DNA of 53,623 nucleotides from Anammoximicrobium sp964486845 (GTDB taxonomy: Bacteria; Planctomycetota; Planctomycetia; Pirellulales; Pirellulaceae). Under the pieces are notes generated by a model, which saw only the letters and a list, made by a program, of their open reading frames with translations, did no database searches and was not told the origin of the DNA. Below, piece by piece: positions 17,932 to 27,896 of this stretch. How positions within the stretch are numbered: position 1 is the stretch's first letter; every line of letters starts with the position of its first letter. The stretch covers positions 1 to 53,623 of the forward strand of contig CAZAQY010000025.1 of the NCBI GenBank assembly GCA_964486845.1, in the 5' to 3' direction. Position numbers and translations under genes: made by a program.

Positions 17932-20787
17932 ATGATGTACCAGCAACTTATCGTCCTCTTGCCCTGCCAAAGCCTGGAAGACTTTCCGACACACCACGAG
18001 GGGGGCGAGGCCGCGGGCCTGCTGGCCGCGTGGTCGGCCCTGTGGCACCCCGCCCTGATCGCCTGTGCCGGCAAGATCCCCAGCTGGTACCGGGCGGATT
18101 CTCCGCCGGCGGACGTGACGAATAAACTAGTTGTAGTGCCTGGCGTGAGCCAACCGCAAGTCCCCACGGGATATCTGCAACGCGTTGAATCGGAATCTGC
18201 CTGCCTGATCCAGAACCAGCTTGACCGGGGGGAGATGATCGAGTTGGCGCTGCGCAGCCTGGATGCGCCGCCCCGTGCCGAGGCCGGGGCGTTGGCCGGC
18301 GATTTCCTGGCTTTGGGGTACTGCTACCTGCAAGTCGAGTTGCTGACGCGCAAGCTGCGTTACTCCAGCAATCTGGACGAAATCCACTTCCAAAACCAGG
18401 TCGTGGCCGCCGCCGTGGCCGCCATGGAAGGCAACTTGGAGGTCGCCCACGAGCGGTTGGCGGCATCGTTCGACATCCTGGCTGCCGAACGCGACCACTA
18501 TTATCCGGGGGAGGCCTATCTGCTGGACTTGACGATGCTGGCGCCCACCACGCTCGGAGTCTCGCTGCGGGACCAACTGGCCCTGGCGGCTACCTGCAAT
18601 TTGCTCCTGTCCGGCGAGCTGCTGCAGCAAATGGCAGACCGGGAACCGCTGGCGCTGGATTCGCTTCGGACCGCACTGCAAGCGGGGCGCGTCGGGCTGG
18701 TCGGGGGCGAGTACGGCGAGCGGAACCTGTCGCTGCTGTCTTGCGAGACGCTGCTGAATCAGCTCCAGCAGGGGCTCGACCAGTTCCAGGCTGTCCTGGG
18801 ATGCCGGCCGAAAGTGTACGGTCGCCGCCGCTTCGGGCTGACTCCCTTTCTGCCGCAGATCTTGACGAAGCTTGGGTTCGACGCCGCCGTCCACGCCTCC
18901 CTGGAGGACGGCGTCGTGCCGGAAGGCTCCCAAGTCAAGGTGCGCTGGGAAGGCTGCGACGGCACGCCCATCACCGCGCTGGCGCGGCTGCCCCTGGATG
19001 CGGCCAAGCCGCAGACGTTTCTCAACCTGGGAGTCAAGCTGGGCGAGTCGATGGACATGGATCACATCGCGACGGTCTGTCTGGCCCACTGGCCCGGTAC
19101 GCCCAGCCCCTGGTACGACGATTTGCGGCGAATCGCGAGTTACTGCTCCGCGCTCGGCAAGTTCATCGCGATGGATGAGTACTTTCGCACGACCGATTAT
19201 CCCGTGCACCAGGACCGATTTGGTTACGATCAGTATGGCTCGCCGTACTTGAAGCAGGCGGTCGCCAGGAATCAGCCCGATCCTATTTCTGCGGTCGTCC
19301 GCTACTGGCGGCGCCGCTGCGAAGCGGAGGCGGCCCAGTCCCTGAGCACCTTGGCCGCGTTGGTGGCGGGGAAGGAACTCGGCGTCGAGCCTCCGGGATC
19401 CGCTGCCGCCGTGGGCCGGCCGAAAGATTTGCTCCAATCCATCGACATTCGCGAAGACGGCGCGACGGCGGAAACGGACGCCGCCGCGGAACGGTCGCTG
19501 CAGCAAGCCCTGCAGTCGTTCGCCGCTTCGCTGCCGCGTGCCAGGGGCGCCGCGGAAACCGGATGCCTGGTCGTCAATCCGCATTCTTTCGTCCGCCGTG
19601 TGGGGATCGAAACTGGCCAATTGTCCGGATTGCCGGAGGTGGTACGGCCCGTCTACGCGGCCTCCGCCACCAAGGCCGCAGCGCAGATCGTCGCCGACGT
19701 TCCGCCCCTGGGGTTCGCGTGGATTGCGCCGGGCGCTGCTCGCAGCAAGGCCAAGAAGGCCGCCGCCACACTGGCGGACGAATGCCTGCTGCGGAACGAG
19801 TTCTTCGAGGCGAAGATCGATCCCACGTCGGGCGGGTTGCGGTCCATTCACGAATACAACGCCCGTCACAACCGGCTCTCCCAACAACTGGTCTTCGGCG
19901 GCGACCCGGCAAACGTCCCGGCGCCCAGCGACGACGTGGGTGAGACAGCCGCGAGCGGCCCGGCCTCCATCATGGCCGCCGATTCCGTGGAAACGGTCGT
20001 TTCGACCGAGACGCTCGGCGAGATCGTGGCTCGCGGACGGCTGCTGGATCGCCGCGGCCACACGCTGGCCGACTACCGGCAGACCTACCGGCTGTGGCGG
20101 GGCAGTCGCGTTTTGCTGCTGGACATCGAACTGCAGCCTCACGCCGAATGCTCCCGAGATCCGTGGAACTCGTACTACGCAACGCGATTCGCGTGGGCAA
20201 GCGAAGCCGCCGACTTGTACCGCAGCGCCAATCTGACGCGGCAGCCGGCCAAGAGCAAGCGGTTTGAAGCGCCCTTGTACGTCGAGATCGATGATGTGGG
20301 GATCCACACCACGATCCTCACGGGCGGCCTGCCGTTTCATCGGCGCTACGGGCGGCGCATGCTGGACACGCTGCTCGTCGTGGCGGGCGAACGCTGCCGC
20401 CGGTTTCAGATCGGCATCGGCGTGGAAGTCAAGAATCCGCTCCACGAGTCGCTGAACCTCGTCACGCCCGTGCCGTCGCTCGTCCAGACGGCCGCGGCGC
20501 CGTCGCCGGTCGCATCCGGGTGGCTGTTCCACGTCGACGCGCGAAATGTGACGGCCACGCACTGGGAGCCGTGGTCCGAGTCCGGAGTGAACGTAGGTTT
20601 CCGCGTCCGCCTGCTGGAGACCCAGGGCCGCCAGGCCACCGTGGGCCTGCAGTGCTTCCGCGCGGTTCGCACCGCCCGCAAGTTGAATTTCCAGGGCGAC
20701 CAGATCGCCGAGTGCCCGATCGAGAAGGATGCGATTCGCGTGCAGCTGACCGCCCACGAATGGGCGCAGATCGAGGCTCGCTGGTGA
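17932..20787 (+). CDS. GH38/GH57-like protein without the usual nucleophile motif
   Basis: This 951-aa cytoplasmic-looking protein has no signal peptide. It matches the layout of alpha-mannosidase family GH38. The N-terminal barrel part has VGGEYGERNLSLLSCE (about 263-278) followed by PKVYGRRRFGLTPFLPQIL (about 287-305). The C-terminal beta part starts near residue 620 with LLRNEFFEAKIDPTSGGL, as in GH38. In active GH38 enzymes the nucleophile Asp sits two residues before the FG of this motif (xDxFG). Here that position is Arg (RRRFG), so conventional catalysis is doubtful. It may be inactive or belong to a diverged family. Two adjacent ATGs (17932, 17935) are possible starts; no strong ribosome-binding site is seen. 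It stands alone, divergent from pilM. Confidence 0.65.
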   Translation: MMYQQLIVLLPCQSLEDFPTHHEGGEAAGLLAAWSALWHPALIACAGKIPSWYRADSPPADVTNKLVVVPGVSQPQVPTGYLQRVESESACLIQNQLDRGEMIELALRSLDAPPRAEAGALAGDFLALGYCYLQVELLTRKLRYSSNLDEIHFQNQVVAAAVAAMEGNLEVAHERLAASFDILAAERDHYYPGEAYLLDLTMLAPTTLGVSLRDQLALAATCNLLLSGELLQQMADREPLALDSLRTALQAGRVGLVGGEYGERNLSLLSCETLLNQLQQGLDQFQAVLGCRPKVYGRRRFGLTPFLPQILTKLGFDAAVHASLEDGVVPEGSQVKVRWEGCDGTPITALARLPLDAAKPQTFLNLGVKLGESMDMDHIATVCLAHWPGTPSPWYDDLRRIASYCSALGKFIAMDEYFRTTDYPVHQDRFGYDQYGSPYLKQAVARNQPDPISAVVRYWRRRCEAEAAQSLSTLAALVAGKELGVEPPGSAAAVGRPKDLLQSIDIREDGATAETDAAAERSLQQALQSFAASLPRARGAAETGCLVVNPHSFVRRVGIETGQLSGLPEVVRPVYAASATKAAAQIVADVPPLGFAWIAPGAARSKAKKAAATLADECLLRNEFFEAKIDPTSGGLRSIHEYNARHNRLSQQLVFGGDPANVPAPSDDVGETAASGPASIMAADSVETVVSTETLGEIVARGRLLDRRGHTLADYRQTYRLWRGSRVLLLDIELQPHAECSRDPWNSYYATRFAWASEAADLYRSANLTRQPAKSKRFEAPLYVEIDDVGIHTTILTGGLPFHRRYGRRMLDTLLVVAGERCRRFQIGIGVEVKNPLHESLNLVTPVPSLVQTAAAPSPVASGWLFHVDARNVTATHWEPWSESGVNVGFRVRLLETQGRQATVGLQCFRAVRTARKLNFQGDQIAECPIEKDAIRVQLTAHEWAQIEARW

Positions 20788-20974
20788 GCGTGCGGAACAC
20801 CCTCGACTTGTCCGCTTCCAGACCTGGCGAACTACGTCCACCATGCCGTCGCGGAAAGCCTGCGGGCGACTGTTCGTTGGCCGGGGATGTCGGAGAGCCG
20901 GGCCGACATGTCCGAGAGGAGAAGAGCACGGCACGATGTCGCAACCCGGCCTCGTCGCAAGACGCGTTCCGTGG

Positions 20975-20980
20975 TACAAT
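20975..20980 (+). promoter_or_regulatory. -10 box placed for a leaderless transcript
   Basis: TACAAT ends 6 bases before the ATG at 20987. Transcription starting about 7 bases downstream of a -10 would begin at the start codon itself, and no ribosome-binding site exists in between. The toxin-antitoxin pair at 38345 has the same arrangement. Confidence 0.4.
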
Positions 20981-20986
20981 CCAGCT

Positions 20987-21280
20987 ATGACTCCACAACT
21001 CGGCCCCGAACTCCGCCAGGTCTTGCCCCGGCAGCCCGGGCGACCGCTCGAGGTCGAGGATCCGGTTACGCACGCTCAGTACGTGCTGGTCCGACTCGAC
21101 GCCTACGAGCAGATGCAGCGGTCGGTGGACGACGACACGAGCGACCCGGATCCACGACTGTTCTACCCGGCTTTTGCCGCGGCCGTGAAGGATGACATGG
21201 ATGCACTTGCCCCCCCATCCCTTGGATACCGACCTTTTGCGGCCCCGTTGGCAAGTACACACAAGGAGAAAACGCAATGA
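20987..21280 (+). CDS. Small antitoxin-like protein of unknown function
   Basis: This is a 97-aa acidic protein. It starts with LGPELRQVLPRQPGRPLEV and a YVLVRLDAYEQMQ helix, a pattern seen in small antitoxin-like proteins that carry a short beta segment followed by an 'xxYExM' helix. No toxin gene is adjacent. The last 25 or so residues (after AAVKDDMDA) look unlike the rest and run into the start of the next gene, with the stop overlapping that ATG (ATGA). The original C-terminus may therefore have been replaced. The start was chosen because a -10 box lies 6 bases upstream; a longer frame from 20843 has no support. Function unknown. Confidence 0.5.
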   Translation: MTPQLGPELRQVLPRQPGRPLEVEDPVTHAQYVLVRLDAYEQMQRSVDDDTSDPDPRLFYPAFAAAVKDDMDALAPPSLGYRPFAAPLASTHKEKTQ

Positions 21281-23820
21281 AGCCGTTTCTGACGTTACTG
21301 GGGATCGCCATCTTGTCCTCTTCGCTCCAAGCGGCAGTGGCCGAAGGGGAAAACCTGCTGATCAATGGCCGGTTTGACGCCGAACAGGCCGACTTCCCGG
21401 AATTCTGGAGTCCGTCCTCGGCCAAGAACGTGTTCTATGACCGCGTGGGAGGCCCCGAAGGGACGCGGCCCGCCGTCGTGCTGAAGGATGACGGCAGCGT
21501 GCCGGGCACAGTGAGCTTGCGCCAGCAGGGCCTGACGCTGGCGGCCGGCGAAACCTACAAATTCAGCGCGTACGTCAAGACCAAGGGCTTCCAGTGCCCC
21601 GCGGGGGGCCTGATCGTCCACAACAGTGGCTGGTTTTCCGCGACAGGCATCACCAAGTTCCCGGCGGATTCCGAGTGGACTTTGCACGAAAGGACGTTCA
21701 CTCTGATGCCCTCCAAGAACAACGAGTACGGCGTCGCCATGTACGCCACCAACCTGACGGGCGAGATCCATTTCGCCGACGTCAAGCTGGAGGCCGTCAG
21801 CGAAGGGGCTCGCAAAGGCTCCACGTCGCAGGCGTCCCTAGTCGCCGCCCCCCGGTTGGTTGCCCTCCAGCCGCTGCTGAACAAGATCCCCCGTGCCAAG
21901 GCGGAGTTGACGCTCAAGTTCTACAGCATGCTGCCGGAAAAACGCGAAACCTTGGAGTGCTGCGCCGCCGTCACCGGAGACCCGATTCCCCGGCAAGTTG
22001 TCCCGTTGGCCGGCGACGGCACGATCCGCGTCCGGTTCACCGGGTTGGCCTGCGGCGATTACGCCCTGAAAGCCGTTGTCCGTCATCGCGAAACGCAGAA
22101 GACAATTCTGGAAGCCGACTACGCGATCAGCATCGTCGATCCTCCCGCCATCGACCGCAGCAACATCCGGCAACTGAACAACCTGGTGGCGGAGGTCCTG
22201 AACCAGCCGGTCGGCGCCGGCGCGGCGCCGCAGTCGTTCACCTTCGTCAATCCGCGCGACGGCTGGGTGTTCATCGCCTTCACGGCCGCCACGTCGGCAC
22301 CGGGCCTGACCGTCAAGCTCGACGACAGCGACACGGTCATCACCGCCGCCACCGACCGCTTGGAAGCGTTTCGCGAACTGGCCGGGGGCGAGCATCGCAT
22401 CACCGTCAGCGGCAACCGTGCCGGCGCACGTCTGATCGTGCGATCGATCCCGGAGATCTTCAACTATCCGCCCTGCGCCAGTTCCCAAGTCCCAGAAAAC
22501 GGCAGCTACGGCTGGGACTTTATGAAGCAGCACATCCTGTACGCGGTGACCACGCTGAACGGCGGCACGCTGCCGGGCCGGGCCCTGCCCGAAGCCAAGG
22601 CCCTGGGCCTGAAATGGCTGGCCAACTTCAACGTGGACTCCGCGGGTGATCCCGCCGAGTTGCGGGACCGCATGGAGAAAACGGCCGGCATGACCCAGCC
22701 GCAGTACGACGGCTTTACCAGCGACGAACTGTTCTTCGGCAGGACCACCATCGACAACTATACTCAGGCCCTGAAGCTGCTGCGCAATCCCCAGAACCGG
22801 CTGGTCTACACCTGGATCGTCGGCAAACCGAGCATCCACTCGCTACACACCGAGTTCATGTCTGCCTGCTTGAACGCGTCGCGGGGCCGTGGCCGCCTGT
22901 TGTTCGAGGCCTATTGCCATCCGCAGGACAGCGAACAAGCGGCCGCCGCCTATCTGGACGGCATGATCGGCGAGACCATGCGCCGCTTCAACGCCTTCTT
23001 CCCCAGCGCAGCCGCCGGAACGGGCATCATCTTCGGTGATTTCAACCAGATTCCGATCATCTCCCTGGAGCACAATCCGGCCGTCGACTTCAAGTACTTC
23101 CTGGACATGCAGGTCAACCTGATCGCCAACAGCCCGGACTTCAAGGACCTTGCCACCACGGGCTACTGGGGAACGTACTATGGCGACGAGGAGTTGGTGC
23201 GATGGTCCTTCAAGCTGATGCGCCACTATGCCGTCGAAGGCAACAAGGAGATGCTGTCCGCCCGCTATGGGTTCAAATACAGCCCCGGCTTGTTGACTAA
23301 CGGCGACTTTGCCGACGGCCTGAAGGGCTGGACCGCGTCGCCGGCTGCCGAAGGCTCCCTGCGCACGCACACCATCTCCGGCTATGGCAGGAACAGCCAG
23401 GGCCGCTGGGGTGGCGGCAGCGCCGGCGACACGGTGTGCGTGATGAGCCGCAGCGCCGACAAGCCCAACCGCATCAGCCAGACTGCACAGGGCCTCGAAG
23501 TGGGAAAGGCCTACTGCCTGCAGTTCGTCACTGCCGACCTGAAGGACGTCACGGGCCAGAAGTATAACCCGCGCCGCTACGGCATCCGTGCCGAACTGGA
23601 CGGCGCCGAGATCCTCGGTGACAGGGGCTACGTCCACATCGACCGGCGCAATTCCGGCAGTTACAAGGACAACAACAACGTCGCCAAGATCAACCTCAAC
23701 CGAATCGTCTTCCGGGCCAAGTCCGCTTCGCAAGTCGTCGCCTTCAACGACGAAGCGGCGATCCCTGGCGAAGAACTGATCATCAACTTCATCCAACTCA
23801 AACCTTATCTGGAGCCGTAA
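21277..23820 (+). CDS. Secreted protein with two CBM-like jelly-roll domains and a barrel-like centre
   Basis: This 847-aa exported protein has a signal peptide (residues 1-22) followed by a carbohydrate-binding-module-like domain (about 25-175) with the typical LLINGRFD opening. A second copy of this type lies near the C-terminus (from about residue 670, LLTNGDFADGLKGW, to the end). Between them, about 390-660 looks like a TIM-barrel region (FNVDSAGDPAELRDRM, YDGFTSDELFFG, GTGIIFGDFNQIP), which suggests a glycoside-hydrolase-like fold of no family I can name. AAGGAGA precedes the ATG by 7 bases. The ATGA overlap with the small upstream gene suggests co-transcription. Probable role: binding or degrading an extracellular polysaccharide; this is an inference. 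Confidence 0.7.
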   Translation: MKPFLTLLGIAILSSSLQAAVAEGENLLINGRFDAEQADFPEFWSPSSAKNVFYDRVGGPEGTRPAVVLKDDGSVPGTVSLRQQGLTLAAGETYKFSAYVKTKGFQCPAGGLIVHNSGWFSATGITKFPADSEWTLHERTFTLMPSKNNEYGVAMYATNLTGEIHFADVKLEAVSEGARKGSTSQASLVAAPRLVALQPLLNKIPRAKAELTLKFYSMLPEKRETLECCAAVTGDPIPRQVVPLAGDGTIRVRFTGLACGDYALKAVVRHRETQKTILEADYAISIVDPPAIDRSNIRQLNNLVAEVLNQPVGAGAAPQSFTFVNPRDGWVFIAFTAATSAPGLTVKLDDSDTVITAATDRLEAFRELAGGEHRITVSGNRAGARLIVRSIPEIFNYPPCASSQVPENGSYGWDFMKQHILYAVTTLNGGTLPGRALPEAKALGLKWLANFNVDSAGDPAELRDRMEKTAGMTQPQYDGFTSDELFFGRTTIDNYTQALKLLRNPQNRLVYTWIVGKPSIHSLHTEFMSACLNASRGRGRLLFEAYCHPQDSEQAAAAYLDGMIGETMRRFNAFFPSAAAGTGIIFGDFNQIPIISLEHNPAVDFKYFLDMQVNLIANSPDFKDLATTGYWGTYYGDEELVRWSFKLMRHYAVEGNKEMLSARYGFKYSPGLLTNGDFADGLKGWTASPAAEGSLRTHTISGYGRNSQGRWGGGSAGDTVCVMSRSADKPNRISQTAQGLEVGKAYCLQFVTADLKDVTGQKYNPRRYGIRAELDGAEILGDRGYVHIDRRNSGSYKDNNNVAKINLNRIVFRAKSASQVVAFNDEAAIPGEELIINFIQLKPYLEP

Positions 23821-23883
23821 GAGAAACCGGAGCGTGCGGAGTATGTTCAGAAGGGAAAGGAACACCTCCTGCGGGAACTGCTC

Positions 23884-25059
23884 ATGGTCCTTGATCCTTT
23901 GCGCTGGCTGGACGATGAATTGGCCGCCCTCGATGCCGCCGGCCTGAGGCGAAGACTGACGCAGCGCGGAGGATCACAGCGCGCCGAAGCGATCGAATTG
24001 GGCGGCCGGCAGTTGGTCAATTTCGGCTCCAATGACTATCTGGGGCTGGCGGCCGAAGGCCCGCGGCAGGCGATCGTACAGACGATCGAGCAGGTGGGGT
24101 GGGGCAGCGGGGCCAGCCCCCTGGTCACCGGCCGGGGAACCGTACACGCCGCGTTGGAGCAAGCCCTGGCGCGATTCGAGGGCACGGAATCAGCGCTGCT
24201 GTTTACCTCGGGCTACGCCGCCAACCTGGGGACCATCGCCGCGCTGGCCGGCCGCGGCGACGCCGTCTACCTGGACGCCAAGAACCATGCCAGCATCATC
24301 GATGGCTGCCGGTTGTCCCGCGCACGTCTGGAGGTGTATCCCCACGGCGACTTGGTTTTTTTGCAGAAGCGTCTCGCGCGGCGCCGTGACTACCGTCGCC
24401 GCCTGATCGTGACGGACACGGTGTTCAGCATGGACGGCGACCTGGCGCCCCTGGCCGATTTAGCCGAAATGGCTGAGCGATACGAGGCGATGCTGATGGT
24501 CGACGAAGCCCACGCCACGGGCGTTTTTGGGCCGTCAGGCCGGGGCGTCTGCGAATTGCTTGAAGTGGAACGCGGCGTTCACGTGCGCGTGGGCACGCTG
24601 AGCAAGGCCCTGGGCTCGATGGGCGGCTTTGTGGCCGGGTCGGCGCCGTTGATCGACTGGCTGGCGAACCGGGCCCGCTCGTATGTTTTTTCCACGGCTC
24701 CACCGGAAGCGATGGCGGCCTACGCGCTGGAGACGCTTCGCACGGTGGTCGACGAGCCTGTCCGCCGCACGGTCCTGCTGCAACGGGCTGCCAAGCTGCG
24801 CGCCGAACTGCAACGGCAGGGCTGGAACACCGGTCGTTCGGCGAGCCAGATCGTGCCCGTGATTCTGGGAGATGCACAGCGGACGATGAATCTGGCTCGA
24901 ACCCTGCAGGAACGCGGGCTTTTCGTTCCCGGCATCCGCCCGCCCTCTGTGCCCAAGGGTGAATGCTTGCTACGCATCAGTCTCAGTTACCGGCACAGCG
25001 AGGAGGCCGTTCAGCGGCTGTTGGACGCGATGGCCGAAGCCGTTCCATCGGCTATTTGA
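23884..25059 (+). CDS. bioF: 8-amino-7-oxononanoate synthase (BioF family)
   Basis: This PLP enzyme of the alpha-oxoamine synthase family condenses pimeloyl-thioester with alanine in biotin synthesis. Residues visible in 391 aa: NFGSNDYLGLA (about 43), the GSGASPLVTGRG loop, TDTVFSMDGD, DEAHATGVFG, and the PLP lysine Lys241 in GTLSKALGSMGG. Length fits BioF. No other bio genes are adjacent, so a related activity such as 2-amino-3-ketobutyrate ligase cannot be excluded. The end overlaps the convergent M16 peptidase gene by 8 bases. Confidence 0.85.
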   Translation: MVLDPLRWLDDELAALDAAGLRRRLTQRGGSQRAEAIELGGRQLVNFGSNDYLGLAAEGPRQAIVQTIEQVGWGSGASPLVTGRGTVHAALEQALARFEGTESALLFTSGYAANLGTIAALAGRGDAVYLDAKNHASIIDGCRLSRARLEVYPHGDLVFLQKRLARRRDYRRRLIVTDTVFSMDGDLAPLADLAEMAERYEAMLMVDEAHATGVFGPSGRGVCELLEVERGVHVRVGTLSKALGSMGGFVAGSAPLIDWLANRARSYVFSTAPPEAMAAYALETLRTVVDEPVRRTVLLQRAAKLRAELQRQGWNTGRSASQIVPVILGDAQRTMNLARTLQERGLFVPGIRPPSVPKGECLLRISLSYRHSEEAVQRLLDAMAEAVPSAI

Positions 25060-27757
25060 GATCGCCCGTAACCGTCAACTCGACCGGCTTCGGCAACTCG
25101 AGTCCTTGGATCTGATCAAGGACCTTTTGCCTGTCACCGACCAGCACGAGGACGCCTTGTTCCAGGGGGACCGCCTCTCGGGCGATCTGGTTGAGGTCTT
25201 GTTTCGTAACGGTCTGGCTGGCTTTCAGGTCGGCGGCCGGCGCGTCGAACGGGCGGCCGTTTCGCAGCAGGGTGATCGACGAGCCGAGCACGGAGCCCAG
25301 GCTCTCGTAGCCCTGGATCAGGTCGGTGCGGAAATTGGCCTGGGACTTGGCCACATCTTCGGCCGAAATGTCCCCGCTGCGAATGGCGGCGAACTCGGTC
25401 AGGAATTCCTTTAACGCCGCTCCGGCCACTTCCGCCTGGACGTTGGAGTGAGCCAGGAAGAACCCGACGTGGGGCTGGAGAAAGTAGCGGCTGCCGGCGC
25501 CGTACGTGTAGCCGTGCCGCTCGCGGAGGTTTTGGTTCAGGCGACTGGTGAAACTGCCGCCGAGGATGGTGTTCAACAACTCCAGTTTGACCCGGTTTGG
25601 ATCGCCGTACAGCGGGCCGGGCAGGAAGAAGCGGATCACGGTCTGGACCGAACCGGGCTTGTCCACCAGGACCACGCGGAAGGGATTCGACGGGCACGGC
25701 GGCACTTCCGCTTGCGGCGTTGCGGCCGCATCTGCGGACCACGTGCCGAAGGTCTTCTCCAACAGCGCCTGGGCCCGCTCGACCGACAAGTCGCCGGCCA
25801 GGAGCAGCGTGGTGCGGGCCGGCGTGTACGTGCGGCGGTGAAAGTCCCGCAACTGGTCCAGCGCCAAGGCGGCGACGGACTCCGGCGTGCCTTGGGTGGG
25901 ACGGCCGTACGGATGGGCATCACCAAACAGCGATCGCATCCCGACCAGACTAGCTACCGCCGTCGGCTGGTCCTGGGCGCGGCGCAACGCTTCCACGGCC
26001 AGCGCCTGGACGCGTTTCCATTCCGCGGGATCGAAACGCGGCGCGAGCACGGCGTCGCCCATCAGCGCCAGGGCCGGCTCGAAATTCCTCCGCAGCACGG
26101 ACAGACTGCCGACCGTGTACTCGCGTGTCGCCTCGAAGGAGAGTTGAGCGCCAAGCTGATCGACGGCGTTGGTGAATTCCACCGCACCCCGCGCCCCAGC
26201 CCCTTCGTCCAGCATCTCGGCGGTCAGCGACGCCAAGCCCGCGGCACTCGCGCCGTCGTCCACCGATCCGCTGCCGACGACCGCGCGCAATTCGACCAGC
26301 GGCAATTCGCTGCGCGGAAACAAATACACGGGGATGCCGTTGGTGAGCTTGAACGCGGCCGGCAGCGGCGGCGCGAACAGCCCCGGCGAACCGGCCGCCG
26401 GCCGCTGATCGCGCGGGTCGGGGGTGACCGCCGGAAGTTCCGGCAGCACGCGCAGGATCAGGCGTGCTTCCGGCGCGAGCACCTTCTGAGCCCACGTTTT
26501 CAGATCGCCGGCGGTCGCCCGGCGATAACGGTCCAGGTCCCGCTGGAACGAGTTCGGCTCGCCGAAGAAAAACTGGTACTGATTCAGCGCGTCCGCTTTG
26601 GCCAGCACCGACTGCAGGTGGTTGACGGCGGCATATTCCATCCGCGCCTTGTGCCGTTCCAGTTCTTCCGCCGTGGGACCGTTGTCCCGGTACGCCGCCA
26701 GGACCTCGTCGATCGCCTGCTCGATCCGTTCCAGCGGCACGTCCGGCTTGGCGGTGGCCTCGATGCGGAACAGCGAGCCCAACAGCATGGACTGCTGATG
26801 AGCGTTCACTTCGCTGGCCAGCGGATTCTCGTAGACCAGCTTTTGGTACAGCCGGCTGGAGATGCCTTCGGCCAGCGTGGCGGCGATCAGGTCCATCTCC
26901 GCATCGCCGGGCTGGAATGCCGCCGGGCTGTGGTACACGAAATACGTCTTGGCGAACTGCACGTCGTCGCTCACGGTGCTGCGGACCACGCCGGAGAGCC
27001 GCACGGGCGGCGCTTCGCGATGCACCGGCGCGGAACCTCGCGGCAGGGTGCCAAACAGCTGGGCGATCACGGGCTTGATCGCCGCGGGGTCAAAATCCCC
27101 GGCCACGACCAGCGAGGCGTTGCAGGGCACGTAGTACTTGGCGAAGAAGTCCTTCACATCATCCACGGTGGCGGCGATCAGGTCCTCGTGGGTTCCGATC
27201 ACGGGGATGTGGTAAGGGTGCCCCGGAGGAAACATGAGTTCGGGAATCCGCAGTTCGGCGCGGCCATAAGGGCGGGTCTCGTAGCTCTGGCGGCGTTCGT
27301 TGCGCACCACCTCCCGCTGCTTGTCCAGTTTTTCCTGGTTCATCGCGCGGCCCAGGTCCTGCAGGCGATCGGCGTCCAGCCACAGCAGGGTCGGCAGTTG
27401 GTTGGCCGGACCGTACGAGAAGTAGTTGGTGCGGTCCTCGGAGGTCGAAGCGTTGTTCCAGCCTCCGCCGGATTCCATGATCTGGTCGAACTGGCCGCCC
27501 GGCACCCGCTCGGTGCCCATGAACATCAGGTGCTCGAACAAGTGGGCGAATCCCGACCGGCCGGCCACCTCGTCCTTGCTGCCGACGTAGTACCACAGGT
27601 TGATCGTCGCCACCGGCAGCCGATGATCTTCGTGCAGGATCACCGTCAGGCCGTTGGGCAGTTGATACCTCTCGTACTTCACGTCCTGGGCCCGTAAGCC
27701 ACCAGAGGCCGGCAGGAATATGAGCGCAACCATCGCGGCGGTCTGCCAATGTGACAT
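25052..27757 (-). CDS. Exported M16 zinc metallopeptidase with two M16 units
   Basis: This is a 901-aa peptidase with a signal peptide (about residues 1-23). The first half has the inverted zinc motif HxxEH (HLFEHLMFMG) and the downstream acidic ligand region of ERRQSYETRPYGRAE. The second half (from about residue 460) is a full M16 repeat without HxxEH, and ends with the Arg-Tyr substrate-binding pair in LRERHGYTYGAGS. A single chain with one active and one inactive half, as here, is the pitrilysin/two-domain M16 arrangement. It is probably a periplasmic enzyme degrading small peptides or processing exported proteins. The gene's 3' end overlaps bioF by 8 bases on the opposite strand. Confidence 0.92.
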   Translation of the reverse strand: MSHWQTAAMVALIFLPASGGLRAQDVKYERYQLPNGLTVILHEDHRLPVATINLWYYVGSKDEVAGRSGFAHLFEHLMFMGTERVPGGQFDQIMESGGGWNNASTSEDRTNYFSYGPANQLPTLLWLDADRLQDLGRAMNQEKLDKQREVVRNERRQSYETRPYGRAELRIPELMFPPGHPYHIPVIGTHEDLIAATVDDVKDFFAKYYVPCNASLVVAGDFDPAAIKPVIAQLFGTLPRGSAPVHREAPPVRLSGVVRSTVSDDVQFAKTYFVYHSPAAFQPGDAEMDLIAATLAEGISSRLYQKLVYENPLASEVNAHQQSMLLGSLFRIEATAKPDVPLERIEQAIDEVLAAYRDNGPTAEELERHKARMEYAAVNHLQSVLAKADALNQYQFFFGEPNSFQRDLDRYRRATAGDLKTWAQKVLAPEARLILRVLPELPAVTPDPRDQRPAAGSPGLFAPPLPAAFKLTNGIPVYLFPRSELPLVELRAVVGSGSVDDGASAAGLASLTAEMLDEGAGARGAVEFTNAVDQLGAQLSFEATREYTVGSLSVLRRNFEPALALMGDAVLAPRFDPAEWKRVQALAVEALRRAQDQPTAVASLVGMRSLFGDAHPYGRPTQGTPESVAALALDQLRDFHRRTYTPARTTLLLAGDLSVERAQALLEKTFGTWSADAAATPQAEVPPCPSNPFRVVLVDKPGSVQTVIRFFLPGPLYGDPNRVKLELLNTILGGSFTSRLNQNLRERHGYTYGAGSRYFLQPHVGFFLAHSNVQAEVAGAALKEFLTEFAAIRSGDISAEDVAKSQANFRTDLIQGYESLGSVLGSSITLLRNGRPFDAPAADLKASQTVTKQDLNQIAREAVPLEQGVLVLVGDRQKVLDQIQGLELPKPVELTVTGDLK

Positions 27758-27896
27758 GGAATGCTCCTTCGCGCAGTAGGGTTCTTCTTAGGAAGACAAA
27801 CCTGCGGTCCTACAAGACACGTTACACGGTTCGGGGCCAACGGGCAAGCCGGCCGTTGACAACCGGCCGCAACGAAAATCCTCGCGGCTGAAATTG

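Noticed and set aside
18127..20979. 950-codon minus-strand frame opposite the GH38-like gene
   Set aside because: GC-rich antisense frame with Arg/Gln/Gly-rich low-complexity text; the plus strand shows family motifs.
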